Positions 26,675 to 38,554 of a stretch of DNA of 64,000 nucleotides are shown piece after piece. Source of the DNA: Punica granatum (taxonomy: Eukaryota; Streptophyta; Magnoliopsida; Myrtales; Lythraceae). Position 1 is the stretch's first letter, and each line of letters starts with the position of its first letter. The notes beneath the pieces were generated by a model. That model did no database searches. It saw only the letters and a program-made list of their open reading frames with translations, and was not told where the DNA came from. The stretch is from assembly GCF_007655135.1 (NCBI RefSeq), contig NC_045128.1, positions 2,356,001 to 2,420,000 on the forward strand, in the 5' to 3' direction. A program made the translations under genes and the position numbers.

Positions 26675-27359
26675 CCTGTCTCGTGTTACCTTCAGCCAGT
26701 TTATAACCTGAACCTGTGACCTTGAGGTCACCAACCTACACAGCCTACCGGTTTACCTGTCCCGTGTTACCTGGCTTACCCATCCAGTGAACTTATGAAA
26801 CGTTCATGTGGACAAAGGAGAAAACAACGGGCAAAGAAGCCCGAACACCCTTCGTTCAAAGGCTTGGCCTCAACATCCATGGACCTAGATACTCGACCTA
26901 TACGAACCTAGATACCTCGCCTATATAGCTAGGTTGAGGCCGAAGAACCTAGATACAACTAGAGATGTCGGTCGGTGGTCAGGGCCAAGAAACACTTTCA
27001 CCAAACACAAGCACAGTAACCCGAAATCGGTTGGCAAAAAAGCGCCGCAGCAAATCCCATTTCAGGACATGTACGGCAGACTGATCCCAAAATGGAACTT
27101 AGCAACACCACATGCATATTTCAAAGTCTTTCCACAGACAGAGAGTCTAATGTACCCAAACTTCATAGGTAGCCCTTTACATGAAAAACAAAGACGCATA
27201 AATTAAAGACAGAAATAGTACAGCTAGAAGTATCCCCTAAAAGACTAGGAATTGCCGTAGTTATTATTATTCCCATCTCCACCGGAATTTCTTTACCCTG
27301 CTGAGCCGGCCATGACTCGGCTCCCTCAATCGAGGGCATATTTGGGCTCGGCCCGGCGC

Positions 27360-28240
27360 TTATGTCCTGCCTTCTTGTGCCCCTGCCTTGCTTTGGATCT
27401 GCTGGCCCATTTCCTTGGTCTTCTGTCCAGCATAGCCTGCCATATCCTGCATGCGCCTCTTCGTTGCGTCCAGCGGATCATGCATCAGCGTAGACGTGCC
27501 CCGAGCTTGCCTTATATACCTGAACAATGATTTTTCCGAGAACCAAAAATCAGGCACTAAATGATCTTACCAAATGCCGAATCACCCATCGAGTGAGATG
27601 ACCCGAATATTGGCCGTATATATACTAGCACAGTAACTAATAATTGCACTAAACAATAACCTAGTGGTTCCAAATGCTCAAAGTAGACAACAAGACATCG
27701 CATGCAACAGCATCGTGCACGTGGTTGTTCTACAATTAGTTAGATGAACAGTTTAAATCAAGTTTGATAATTTATCAATTTGACACATGCCAAAATGACC
27801 ACATTTGAACCTCTTCACTATCTCTATGTATTACGAGAGTCTCGTAATTCCATGCATGTATTTATCTCTAGGGTGCACCTGAGAACCCATGAGAGGGAAG
27901 ACAAGGCAGTGAGCCCAAAGGCCCCGGAGGTCAGAAACCCGGTGACTGCAAGGCCCACGACAACAGCAGCAGGCACAAGCACCGGACTGAAGAGGATGAA
28001 CAGGGGGGTGGTGATCGCGAGGCCCACGACGGTCATGAGCAGGGTGAACCCAGCGAGCGCCAGCAGGGACCCGCCCACGGGGAGGGAGGCCATCACCGCC
28101 AGCACCTTGGTGGCAGACGGGCCGCCACCGCCACGGTCGCCAATCAAGGTGCCTTTCATGCCGCCCTCGTAGCGGCCGTGCTGGGGGTGGACCTGCAGCT
28201 GGTGGGGCTGCGGGCGGTCTCGGTCTCTGACGTCGGCCAT
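27360..28240 (-). CDS. Oleosin, seed oil-body structural protein (OLEO4/OLEO2-like)
   Basis: Two exons, 28240-27879 and 27519-27360, join in frame (phase 2 at the border, GT-AG) to 173 residues. After a polar N-terminus of about 43 residues comes the central hydrophobic hairpin at about 44-117. Its proline knot fits P-X5-S-P-X3-P ([12 protein letters not shown]). An amphipathic C-terminal tail follows ([19 protein letters not shown]). These are the defining features of oleosins, which coat seed triacylglycerol droplets and keep them from fusing. An in-frame Met exists upstream at 28345, but the TATA box at 28309-28315 places transcription start near 28280, so 28240 is the start. In Arabidopsis the neighbours of RST1 and MKK3 are oleosins OLEO4 and OLEO2, and this single gene corresponds to both by position. 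Confidence 0.96.
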
Positions 28241-28400
28241 CTCTTGACACGTACGGAGTTTGGGACCGTTTGATATAATATGAGAAGGTGATAAGCGTGG
28301 GGTTTTGTTTATATAAAGGGGGCAGGGGCGGGGATGGTTTGACACGTAACGGGTGAGATGGTGAGGAGGGGCCTTGCATGGGGAACAAGTTTCATGGCGT
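28241..28400 (-). promoter_or_regulatory. Seed-type oleosin promoter: TATA box, ABRE cores and RY core
   Basis: On the minus strand a TATATAA box lies at 28315-28309, 69 bp before the ATG. An ACGTGTC element (ABA-response core) lies at 28347-28341 and a second copy at 28252-28246 in the leader. A CATGCA RY core lies at 28380-28375. Close ABRE and RY elements are the known signature of seed-maturation genes driven by bZIP factors and B3 factors such as ABI3 and FUS3. Activity itself is inferred. Confidence 0.7.
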
Positions 28401-31400
28401 GGCTTTTCCGGGGCAGATGCGTAATTATATAGAAACTGTACAATGAATGTTAATAATTATTTACAAAATTAATGTTATATAATTATAGAATTGGGCGATC
28501 TTTGATGAATCAAGTGTTAGAAAATTAAGTATTTAATTAATTATGAAAAATATATATAGCTAACTTATAATTAATTATTTCATTAAGTTAAATTTTATTG
28601 CCCTTATTAAAGGAATGATTTTTTGATTCAATGATTAAATAGATTAAACCTTTATCCTTCATTCAATTCTTTTTTAAAAAAACCACTACTATATAAAGAG
28701 GTTGTTGGTTATAATAGCCATTAAGTAGTTAAAAGTGGATTTTTTTTTAATTTTATCTTTTATGTTTCATCTTTTTCTAATAGAGAAAATCATATCTTTC
28801 ATCTTTCTCTATTTCTCTTATTTATTTTTACATATAACTAAATTATAACTAAATTTTAAATATTTATTTAATTAAACAGCAATACAAACAACCTTAGTAA
28901 AAGATAGAAATTGGTCGGGCTGAACGTGAATATGCTAATGGGCTTTTGTGGGGAGACGGTTGCCACATCCCACATTTGTTGGTACACGCACCATGTACGT
29001 CCTGCTCTTTCAGGCAGCTGCATCTTAGTCGATTCAATTTACTTGCGCCTCGATCGATCGACTTTCTTGTGTGAGTCCATCCGATGCAATCCACACTTTC
29101 CCTGGGAGAGGATCCTAGATTCCTACAGCACGTCGGACAGGATTTAAACCTTAGTGGCTTTGGGAGAACTGTCGACTAAAACACTGGATCAAACCGATTG
29201 ATTGATGTTATCAAAGTCTTTAATTTGCTTTGAATAATAGCAGTAGAAGTAGATATTGCCAATGCAATTCCTGGGCTGGGCCTGTAATACCAATCTCTAT
29301 TGTAAGATGAATTGGGCCTGGGCTTCTATTTTTCTTTTGCTATACAAGACTGTTAGCACTTAGCATAATGGATATATATCTCATACCAGTTTCAATCCTA
29401 ACCTTCTAATGGTGGGCTGGACTCAGTGGCGCATCATTATTACATTTTGCTCGTCCCAAATCTATGGAGAAATTGGTCGACACCGCATGCCGTCCTGTGC
29501 ACCTTCCGAGCATCGGGTCACACCGAGATCCCAACATGGACTTCTGAGCACAGCGCGTGGGCATGAGCTCGCCTAACAAAACTGCTCAAACTGAAATAAA
29601 AATGGTTCAAATTATGAGATCGGTCTTTTTTTAAGCCTATTTTCCAATGTGCTATCTTTTGCAGTTTTGCAATTTACTTTCTACTTTCATTCTCTTAACT
29701 CGATTAGGATACCGAGGACCCTTTGCCAACACTAAATTGACCAGTTCAATTTCAACCTCGATACGATAAACTCCTCCTAAAGGTCCTTTGACTAAGAATG
29801 GAAGACATTTTACCATTTAAATTCCCCTACACAATCATTATTGAAATTTGGAAGGTGATGAAAATCATGATGAGCACTATGACCGAAGTTGGAATTGGAC
29901 CTTCTAGGGAAGGTCGTAGAAATTTGGAGGAGATTGGAAAAAGGATTCTCAGTTGACCTCATCCATTATTGCTCTTTTGGAAGGCAATTTGCCAAATTAG
30001 CCATTGCCGACTATTTGTGGGTCCCTACAAAAAATATTAATTTTGAAATCTCGTCGAAAGATCTGCATTTGATCGTATTTTAGTCTATCTATCCATCCCA
30101 ACAGTTTTGAAAGCCTACCGTCCAAATCTGTAGAGGGGGAAAAAGGGATTGTAGGAATAAGACCTAAAATCCAAAACTTTTCTCGATTGACATATGAACA
30201 ATGTTTACGTGATTATATAACATGAAATGACATCTGACATTTCGTTTAGATCAGTAAACTTCATATATGAAATGCTTCTAATTAATAACGCGTGGACGAT
30301 CAAGTCGCTACTTACAAGGCCTTAATCCCGGCTTTTCGAATAAGCCTTTTAGCCCGTGAGAGAGGTGAACATCGAAGGGAAAACCGCGTTGCAGTGTGGA
30401 CCTAGTTGAGAAAAAAATAGAAGTAAATGGGAAGAAAAGGGACAAAACTGTTTTAATGTTGACAAATTTAGGAACTGTTAATATGGCATATACTGTTGGT
30501 CGGGGTTCTAGCAAACGTCTAATCAATCAAATCACAGAGGTTCACAACTTTAAGACTTTGGGCTGTCTGCATAGCTCTCGGGTAGGGCCCACATGATCCA
30601 TATGGACGGTTTGTGGGGTCCCACAAGTTTTCTTTTCGACGTCCATCGTCTTCGTATTTATAAAAGTTTATCGAAGCGACTAATCTAAATTTAAGTAAAA
30701 CTCTCCTAATTATTTTTTAAAAAAATTCATAATCTTATTTAAGAAAAAGAAACGTCGAATAACCAGAATAATTAAGTTGATTGACCTCACAATTTGAATG
30801 AGGATAGATAGACACGACCTAGAGGAACTCTCGAGTATAAATTGACTCAATTTTCTAGACTTATGAATCTCACTTTTGCGCCCTATATATTTAGAGTTCT
30901 TTCGGTCTGCTTGAGTGTTCCATTACCCTTGCCTTGTACTTGGACATGAGACATAATAACAGGGGATAGACAGAATCTCTGACGCCATCGTATTTTAACT
31001 CAATTTTTGATAACGAAACATATCTAATGAGAAGTGACTTAAAATAATAATATGCAATGAAAAGTCTGCGGAGTCATGTATTGAAAGATTATCATCTTTA
31101 TTGAACTTGAAAATGGATTGTCTTCTATACATCATGTGTAAACGTCATATATTGTGCTGGAAATAAACAAGCATGCCATGGGAGATGCTTACTAGTTTAT
31201 CAATTATGTTTTCTTCAAGCACTACATCAAAGGAGGTTGTTAGCAATTAAATAAATTAATTTTAATTGCTAAAGGATCGTTTTTAATAATTAAAAACTAT
31301 ACATATTTTTAGTTGTTAAGCCTATAATTACTGAACTGTGACAATTGATATGCGCACGCCTCCGCATGATAATCGAGATGTTGCATATTTGATAACAAGT

Positions 31401-31623
31401 AGGACTACCAGTATCTCTTTATTAGTTATTAAGATTTATATTTCATTGTACTAATCCCACGAGCTTTCCTTATAATTGAAAAAAAAAGTTACATTAGTTA
31501 ACTTTACCCTTTATTAAGTAAAAAATTCAGTTGCTAAAGAGTTTATATTTAGCAGCTAATAAGTTTTCTAACAACTAAACCTCTTACTTGCCAAAGAGTA
31601 AATTGTAATCGCTACAATAAATA

Positions 31624-31660
<37 letters not shown>
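31624..31660. repeat. (TA)n-(TGTA)n microsatellite
   Basis: About a dozen TA units run into three TGTA units. It lies next to the decayed repeat region at 31219-31620. Confidence 0.85.
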
Positions 31661-32762
31661 TAATTTTTTTTTATGTGACACGGTTTTATTACGTGGCCCT
31701 CTAGTGATCATTTAAGCACATGCCTAAACATACAGGGATCCGATCTATAAGTTTAAGGTATATAGATTCCGGTTTGAGGTTTCATTAGTTAGTAGCCACT
31801 AGATGTGTATTTAACAACCTCCTCTTGGCGTGTTTACAACGTGTTCCTAGCTCGCGCGCCTTACAACTTTCCCACGGATTAGCACATAAAATCCACGACC
31901 CGTATCTGCATGTTCTAGACATTGAGCCAATATACTCCCCGTGAATCACGAACATCGTCATGCATGCGTGCTTTTTCCTATTTCGTGATTCATTCCTTCA
32001 TCTCGCCTCTATTGAAAAGTCGCCCGACCTCGGAGAGCTTTAGCTATTTTAGATCCCATTGGAGTTGGGTGGGTACACGTTTTGATCAATGAACATATAT
32101 TACTGTACTATTCTTCGCCGTTTCTGGTGCAGAAGACTGTTATGCATGCATGACAAAGGAAAGGAGACAAGCAGAATCTTTGATGTCACCTGAGTCGATC
32201 CAAATCATGCGAGCCCTCCCCTATGCCACTCATTCTCTAGAAATAAAAGGAAATTGAAAGAGATAAAATTTCTTATCACAAAGGGAAAAATAATAATAAT
32301 AATAATAATAAATTTTCTTGTGTTCTCAGTCTATTACCTAATGTACAATATTGTCAATAAGAAGTCAACTTGATCAAAAAGTGCTTCTAATATTTTTCCG
32401 AATTCTCAAGCTGCAAGTAATTGAATGTTGATTCAATCCTTCTCATGTGTTCTGACCTCCTTATAATGTACAGGCAATTAAAGTTGGCCCCAGTTTGTAT
32501 ATCATATCGCATCCCTCTTAAAAGAAAGATTTGTTTTTTTTTTTTGGGTTCTTTTCTATGGCCAAGTTTGAAAGCTAGGGCTTTCCCAATATTTAATTAT
32601 TTATCGAGTAACATTCATTAATTTAACGGAAGATTTTGTTAATAATGTCTGAGATTTAGATGTCACCAAACAAGGATTACGGGACAATAATCCCTCGGGC
32701 TGCATCCAGAGATGATGTAGGAAGATCTTCTGTGTGTGGCTCCTTTCCACTTTTCCCTAATT

Positions 32763-32935
32763 AATAAGTCAAGATTTATCAAAAGAGGTTGTAGTAAAAT
32801 AGCGAGTCCTCATTTGATAATTAAGAGATTACAGGTTTAATACTTGAGATTATCCGTACCAATTTATTAGCTCTTTATTCATTACACAAGACCTACGAGC
32901 CTCCCTTATAATCGGAAAAAAATAAGTCGAGATTT
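32763..32935 (+). mobile_element. SINE-like insertion with 15-bp target-site duplication
   Basis: A 143-bp body (32778-32920) ends in a short A tract and is flanked by near-identical 15-mers: AATAAGTCAAGATTT at 32763 and AATAAGTCGAGATTT at 32921, one mismatch. A B-box-like stretch (AGGTTTAATACTTG) lies in the first half and the A-box is weak. Size, A-rich tail and long target duplication fit a SINE. A related, more decayed segment lies near 31405-31490. Confidence 0.6.
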
Positions 32936-34478
32936 TAACTACCCATTCTGTTTCTCTCTAGGTTGGCAAATAAGTTCGACTAGTTAGAAATTTCCGGTTG
33001 CAGAAATATCCGATAATTTCAAATTGGTGTTGATACAATTAAATGGCCGAGTTAATTCACCGAATATTTGCTGTGAACATATTATGGATCCTATTGTACT
33101 ATATCAGGAGATCGATGCACATGTATTTTTAATTATACATTGGAGAAAAAGGTAATGACGATGTTTTATCTGCTCTGATGTGTAAATGAAGTAAAGCATC
33201 CAAAAGATATGTAGGACGACGTAATGCTAATTTTCGCCAATCATGTCCCGGATGTTGAGTAATTGTCATCCATGTAGCTAGCTAGGTAGGTTAATATAGC
33301 CATGGCCCGCGTGATTACCAGCCACACATGTGTGGGTGATTCCACAAGTGGACCGCAAGCATTAGCTCGTGCGGACATGAACGTACTTCTGCTGTGCTAA
33401 GGATTTTTCTGCATCAAAACGTGAATTAATGGTTGGCACTGGTTCCTCGTATTTCACCTAGGGAAAAAAAAAACTATAATTGGCCCCGATCAAAAGATCC
33501 GGGTAATTACCTCTCATCCCCGATCGACGTTGGATTCTTTATTAATGGATAGGGTATCGAGTTGAAAGAAAAGAATATTAAATGTTACCAAGGAAACATT
33601 GATTAAGGTCTTGAAGGGCTTCGAAACACACACAAATTAATATATGTCTATATAATATTAGGAAAGTCATATTGCCGACGCCCAATTTAAAACCTTAAAA
33701 CCGGTGCACGAGTTCCTAACTATAATTATATATAATCATCATATCAACTAATTTACCGGACCCTCCATGATGAATTCAATGAGGGAAAAGTGGAGGCAGA
33801 AAGAGAATTGAGGAAGGAGAAGGAGGAGGAGTGGGGAGGAGGAGGGGGGAGGTGAATAATCCAAGAATGATCAATCATCTCAATGCGTGGATGTGGGCAT
33901 TTCACAGTGTAAAGACTATTTGAACTTTACGGACTGATCAATGATGAAAGGATAGGAGAGATCCGTACCTGAGAAAAGGAGTGCAATGCAGAAACATATA
34001 TTATTCTTGTTTTGCAAAAAAAGAATTTCATGCTCGATTATTGCCAGTGCAAGAAAAAAAATCCGTCCATCTTGTGGATCCTACAGCTAGAATATCAGCT
34101 AGCTAGACACATGCATGCACTTTGCAAATTTCGTGCAACAATGGAAATTATTAGAGTCATTGACCTCTTTTATAGTCGAAATCATCGACAAATGAAAGGA
34201 AATGAATGAGATAGGCAACCCTTTCTCCTACCAAATTTTTGCATCTTGTGGGCTCATGAACTTCTTTACGATGAAGAGATCTCTATATCTTATTCATTCT
34301 CATCTCCCATGAACCCTTTAAGATCGAACAAGGGTCCTTCTCCTTCTTATAATTAAGGGAAGTCCTATTCAATCAAGAGAGTATAACTGGGAGAAAAAGG
34401 CGGATGATATATAGGAAACCTTAATTAGAGATCAAAATGAAACACCAAAAGGCACGGACTAATGCAAATTACATAGTC

Positions 34479-34682
34479 CAAATTACATACTAACAAAAGT
34501 GTTGGTTGAGTGGTAAGCAGTTCACCCTCGTAAATAGGAGAACATAAGTTTCAATCCCGGGAAACGCACTTGTTGGGAGGGAGAATAACCTTTAATGCTC
34601 GATCTCCCGACTGGATTAGTCAAATCACATTGGACTATGGATACCAGAGTACACACCGAAAAAAAATGCAAATTACATACTA
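34479..34682 (+). mobile_element. tRNA-derived SINE with 14-bp target-site duplication
   Basis: A body of about 175 bp (34493-34668) opens with a tRNA-like head. The A-box is TGGTTGAGTGGTAAG and the B-box is AGTTTCAATCCCGG, about 35 bases apart. An unrelated body with GACTGGATTAGTC, reminiscent of Au-type plant SINEs, follows, and the element ends in a run of eight A. The perfect 14-mer CAAATTACATACTA flanks it at 34479 and 34669. This is the classic structure of a LINE-mobilised SINE. Confidence 0.8.
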
Positions 34683-35201
34683 TAACTGAACTAAATCCGA
34701 TATATGACGTTGCACATATATATTGTTCACACCAGGGCACATCAGAGAAGGAAGAACTCACTGGAAGGCTTGATGGAAATCCAAACCAACAGGAAACGAA
34801 TCTCAAAATTTATACATAAACATCATATATAAACTCAAATAAATATTCAATCAAAAAACGAAAAAAAACAAACATCGTACGACGCATGTCCCTCTTTGTA
34901 ATAAAAAAAAGCCTCAAATATATATAAAACCAATCAGTAAAACCATTAAAAAGCAATCAGCCAGCATACACCAATGTATATAAACATCAAATATATATAC
35001 TCAAACATATATATAAATGGGCATGCTGTGTCTTCATGATCAAAACACACTGAGAATCCCAGAAACCCTAAAATGCATCTGATTTTCTTAAGCTTTTCAC
35101 AACACGAGTATATTGTCGACGTACACTCACAAACACATGTAAACACATACACGCGTATCAATAGTATTCTTCATTTGATAGTGCAGTGCATAATGTTCTT
35201 C

Positions 35202-35678
35202 TTATCCTTCTTGATTATGGTCATCTCCATTCGGAAAATACGACCCTGAATGACCAAAGGACCCTCCTCCTCCATCACCATGCATTTGCCTTGAAGTTCC
35301 GTGAAGCTGGATATTATTCGGCATCATCTCTCCGCAGGCATAGCGGATCAGATCCGCATTCGTGGAATCCAGTTCCTTCTGGAGGCTCATGACCTGTCTC
35401 TGAAGCACCGAGATGGCCCCTACACATCCATAGACCGGGTCCTTGACCCTGGCCTCTGCCTCGTAGGCGAGGGAGTTCACTGTGTCCTCCCTCTGATGGG
35501 GATGGACTTCGTTGAGAAGCTTGCTCACATTGCTTGCTCCGAATATCTTGTGCACATTGATGAACTTCTGGGGCTCCTCAGGAGGGAAATAGGGAGCAAA
35601 TATACAGTCCGGAGTGCATTTCCTCCGGAGGAACTTGCAGGCTGCGCATGGCGGGTTGGAGTAGCTAGAAGATGCCAT
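35202..35678 (-). CDS. LBD25: LOB-domain transcription factor, LBD25-like
   Basis: A 158-residue protein from the Met of MASSSYSN. The LOB domain fills residues 8-110. It has the zinc-binding block C-X2-C-X6-C-X3-C (CAACKFLRRKCTPDC), the GAS block starting FGASNVSKLL, and a perfect L-X6-L-X3-L-X6-L coiled coil (LQRQVMSLQKELDSTNADL), which makes it class I. Such proteins are nuclear, dimerise through the coiled coil and bind DNA with a GCGGCG-type core. The segment GCVGAISVLQRQV and the ending NADLIRYA are closer to LBD25/ASL3 than to LOB itself. In Arabidopsis LBD25 lies next to the OLEO4-RST1 pair, which supports orthology. An upstream in-frame Met at 35717 is less likely because an acceptor-like CTGTAG separates it from the conserved start. 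Confidence 0.93.
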   Translation of the reverse strand: MASSSYSNPPCAACKFLRRKCTPDCIFAPYFPPEEPQKFINVHKIFGASNVSKLLNEVHPHQREDTVNSLAYEAEARVKDPVYGCVGAISVLQRQVMSLQKELDSTNADLIRYACGEMMPNNIQLHGTSRQMHGDGGGGSFGHSGSYFPNGDDHNQEG

Positions 35679-36460
35679 GGATGTTAACCTACAGATGGAA
35701 CATGCAGTCCCACACACACAAATATATTACAGATTATGCATGCATCAATATAAATATCAGATGCTGCTGAATACACACATTACACAAACATATATATTAC
35801 AAATTTAGATATATACACGCACATAGTGCTGAATATATTATTATCATAATTTAGGATTCAGTTCATGCAATGAATTGCTTTAACCACAAACCAAGAAATA
35901 ATTTCATGAATATTCCAAGAAATTAATAACGGCTCACAATAGCCGAATTCAACTATCGCTATGCGTCCTTGCATCTCTCTTTAGGCAATTCGGCAAGTCA
36001 TATTAGCCGGACTCTAATGGGGACTTAGTTTAAAATTCCATTTTAGAATGTGTGTACCTTTACCATCGATCTTGATGCTTATTCTACCTCAGTAAGCTTT
36101 AAGTTGGTCTTTTTCCAGCCTTCTCTCTCTTTTTTTTTTCAGGGATAACATACGAGTCGATCGAGCTTATAACTAGCTCTTTATATTGTCTACGTGCTGA
36201 CAGAGACAATCATCACCAGATACAAAGTGTTTTGGGTGAAGGAAAATATTTTTTAAAAATGAAGGAAAAACACTTCATAAATCGATCTATACAGATCTGA
36301 CAACCATATATGCTCCCTTTTTATGAATGTGTATATATGTATTTATATATATCGAAAACCGAGAGGAAACGGTGTGGAGAGAAACAGTTTGCAGGTTATT
36401 ACCACGCGGGCTTGCTAGGATGATTCGAGTGAAGATCAGGGGATCTGCAGCGACAGTTTG
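35679..36460 (-). promoter_or_regulatory. Leader and probable 5' UTR intron of the LBD gene
   Basis: No coding frame fits. An acceptor-like CTGTAG lies near 35692, just before the start codon, and a donor-like GTG/GTAATAA lies near 36402. A leader intron of about 700 bp is therefore plausible. The interior is AT-rich. Transcript evidence would be needed to fix the ends. Confidence 0.35.
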
Positions 36461-36801
36461 ATTGTGCCAAGGAATATTTGATGATCAGAAGCAGTGTTCG
36501 AACGTCAGGTCCATTTAAGAGGGAGAGGGGGTGAGGAATTATTATTATTCCCTGTCCCTTGAGGGTACCATTATTGAGTTTTGGGGGGTGGGGGATCAAA
36601 CGGGGGAAGGGGGGGAAGCCCTAATAATATGCTGGAAAAGGGAGACAGGGAGAACTGCAAAGACACAGTGACAAAAAGGTTAGGGGAATATGAAACCAAA
36701 AAGCCTAAAGATTTGGGCAAAAGTTCATCAAGTTTGAGAATAAGAGAAAGGAAAGCCCAGGTAGAAAAAGAAATGCTTGATGCCCCCATATATTTGATAT
36801 A

Positions 36802-36837
<36 letters not shown>

Positions 36838-37612
36838 TGTATAAAAATAATTACAAACATCACTCCTCGCCTTAGGTTCATTCACCTGGCGGATGATGCA
36901 CAGGCTGGGTCTGAAGTCTCAGAACAATATATTTTGAGGTTTCATTATTTTCTTTTACTAATGTCACCTTGTCAAAAAATACACTAATTTATAACATAAA
37001 ATACCTGCGTAAATATGTTAGAGGATTACATAGTTATTTCTGACGAAATTTTCAAGTAATCAATGTGAACATAAACGCATATCAACATATCCAATTTAGT
37101 AAATACATATGATAAATTAAAATATAATTCTAGGTAAAAAGAATTTCTTAAAAAAACTGTAGAGTTTATAAAAACAGGAAATAAAGAACTATTAATTCAA
37201 AAAATTAATTTTTATTTTTCTATAGTAAATATTCCAGTGTTAGTATTATTGAGAGTATAAAGATATATATTGATACAAATATAAATATGTAAAGGGTAAG
37301 GAGACGTCCTTGTTAAGGTTCCACAACTATAATCTCCATATTTTTTGCGTGAAAACCTAATCTCTATATTTTTTTATTATTGTATATACTTCACCATCTA
37401 ACTATTTATTTATTTTATAAAGAAATTAATAAGAGCAAAGGATCTTTAAAATGTCCCGTTGTAGAAATCCCCATTGAATTAGAACTCTCGTTTATAGATA
37501 TTACCGTATGATCTCAAGTTTATTATATATATTTTTCTTCTGTTTTTCAATGGAAGACATAAAGATGAGTCAAAGCCGCGGGAAAACAAAGTTAAGTGAA
37601 ACAAAGGCGGAG
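36461..37612. other. Spacer with microsatellites, no gene seen
   Basis: It contains part of the LBD upstream region, a purine-rich stretch at 36585-36660 and the (TA)n-(TGTA)n tract below. The rest is AT-rich and without a long frame. Confidence 0.55.
36796..36842. repeat. (TA)n-(TGTA)n microsatellite
   Basis: Six TA units followed by about seven TGTA units. It has the same TA-then-TGTA architecture as the tract at 31624. Confidence 0.9.
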
Positions 37613-37946
37613 TGATGCGGCAGAAAACAGGTAATTTTATGTTATTTGGGCATTTTTGTAATTTTTAGGGAATAATTTATTTTAAGGAATAATTTATTTC
37701 CTTCGTTATAATTTTATTTAAGCCTATTTAAGCGTTGTAAGCCCTAGGGCTAAAGACAGTAATTTTTTAATTAATAAAATTTCCAGAGAATATTTTCTCT
37801 ATTTTTCTAAATTCGGCATTGATTGAATCAACGAATTTGATGCTTATTCCCTGGTATTCGTAAAATTAACAGGTTATAAAATATTGTTTTCTGACATTTG
37901 TACGCGAATCAACAGATTACAATTATTCTTTAGTTTCACTGCGTTA
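37613..37946 (+). repeat. 5' LTR of the small retrotransposon
   Basis: A 334-bp LTR. It contains AATAAA-like and TTTAAGCG blocks and ends GCGTTA where the partner ends GCGTCA. Divergence from the 3' LTR includes many substitutions, so the insertion is not recent. Confidence 0.85.
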
Positions 37947-37982
37947 GTTGGTATTAGAGCCGCGTTCGCTCTTGAATCAGTG

Positions 37983-38141
37983 ATGCCGCCCCGAAGAACG
38001 GCTAATCAACGTCGTGCTGCGGAGGAGGACGAATTGGATCGAAGGATCGAAAATATATCATATGATGAAGTCAATCCAGATTTCGATATATATCCAGGTG
38101 AAGATCAAGAAGAAGTTACAGAATTTGTATTTGATGATTAA
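37983..38141 (+). pseudogene. Vestigial gag-like reading frame inside the LTR element
   Basis: Fifty-two codons starting MPPRRTANQRRAAEEDEL, a basic then acidic start like those of plant Gypsy-type gag proteins, and stopping at 38141. Downstream sequence to 38554 is coding-like but broken by stops in every plus frame. It has no zinc knuckle, protease or polymerase motifs. Family assignment is an inference from the N-terminal style alone. Confidence 0.45.
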
Positions 38142-38554
38142 GGAAAACTAACATTCGTTGTCAACAAATCCGTATTAAAGGATATTGGAGGTGATAAATT
38201 TTTTCATTATTGTGCTCAGATTGAGGATATTCTAGATGAAGAAATTTTCAATGTAAAGAAAGATGCATGGATGCTTCTGGTGTCGATTTCGGAGGTTACT
38301 TAGTTGCCAAAGTTGGTCGAAGTGCACGCGACTCGATCAAGAAAGCAAAGATTCAATGAAAGTATTTATTGGCTAAGAGGTGTACGAACTTTTATGTACG
38401 AAGAATTAAGAGAAAGAGTTTGCAAAGAGAAGAATGTATTCAAGTGGTAAGTGAGAAAGCAGCAAAAACGTATTAATCTCTCTATTCGTGAAGATCAAGG
38501 TAATAGTTCGAACGATGACGATTCGAGGGCGAATTCTCTCCATATAGGGGAGAA

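Larger units (their letters stand above)
21150..27359. other. Gene-poor, repeat-rich spacer between RST1 and the oleosin gene
   Basis: There is no credible gene. The first few hundred bases hold the RST1 promoter. Segment 21400-23900 is AT-rich and contains a short direct repeat, with about 30 bases near 22202 recurring near 22263. It also has a start-like block at 21415 (TATCTATATATAAAAGCAAG) that resembles ends of plant non-autonomous transposons. A 515-bp tandem duplication and a CACTA-like element follow. Segment 26675-27240 shows a repeated CCTGTCTCGTGTTACCT-like motif about 80 bp apart and no long frame. The stretch nearest 27359 is the likely oleosin 3' UTR. Confidence 0.6.
28401..35201. 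other. Long spacer between the oleosin and LBD genes, transposon debris only
   Basis: About 6.8 kb without a credible coding frame. It contains two SINE insertions (listed separately), a TTAGCAACTGAA-type low-complexity repeat region at about 31219-31620 with a decayed relative of the second SINE near 31405-31490, a (TA)n stretch at 31624-31660 and an (AAT)n stretch at 32288-32311. It also has a G/A-rich block at about 33790-33855. The final 100 bases before 35201 are probable 3' UTR of the LBD gene. Confidence 0.6.

Noticed and set aside
28241..28345. Longer oleosin with an extra 35 N-terminal residues from an upstream Met
   Set aside because: The TATA box lies inside this stretch, so it is promoter and leader. 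The conserved protein starts at 28240.
31219..31620. A second CACTA element starting CACTACATCAAAGG
   Set aside because: No matching terminus or subterminal array was found at the other end. The region is a decayed TTAGCAAC-type repeat and cannot be assigned.
34500..34575. A tRNA gene
   Set aside because: Box A and box B are present, but the acceptor, anticodon and T arms do not fold, and the unit has a SINE body, A tail and target duplication.
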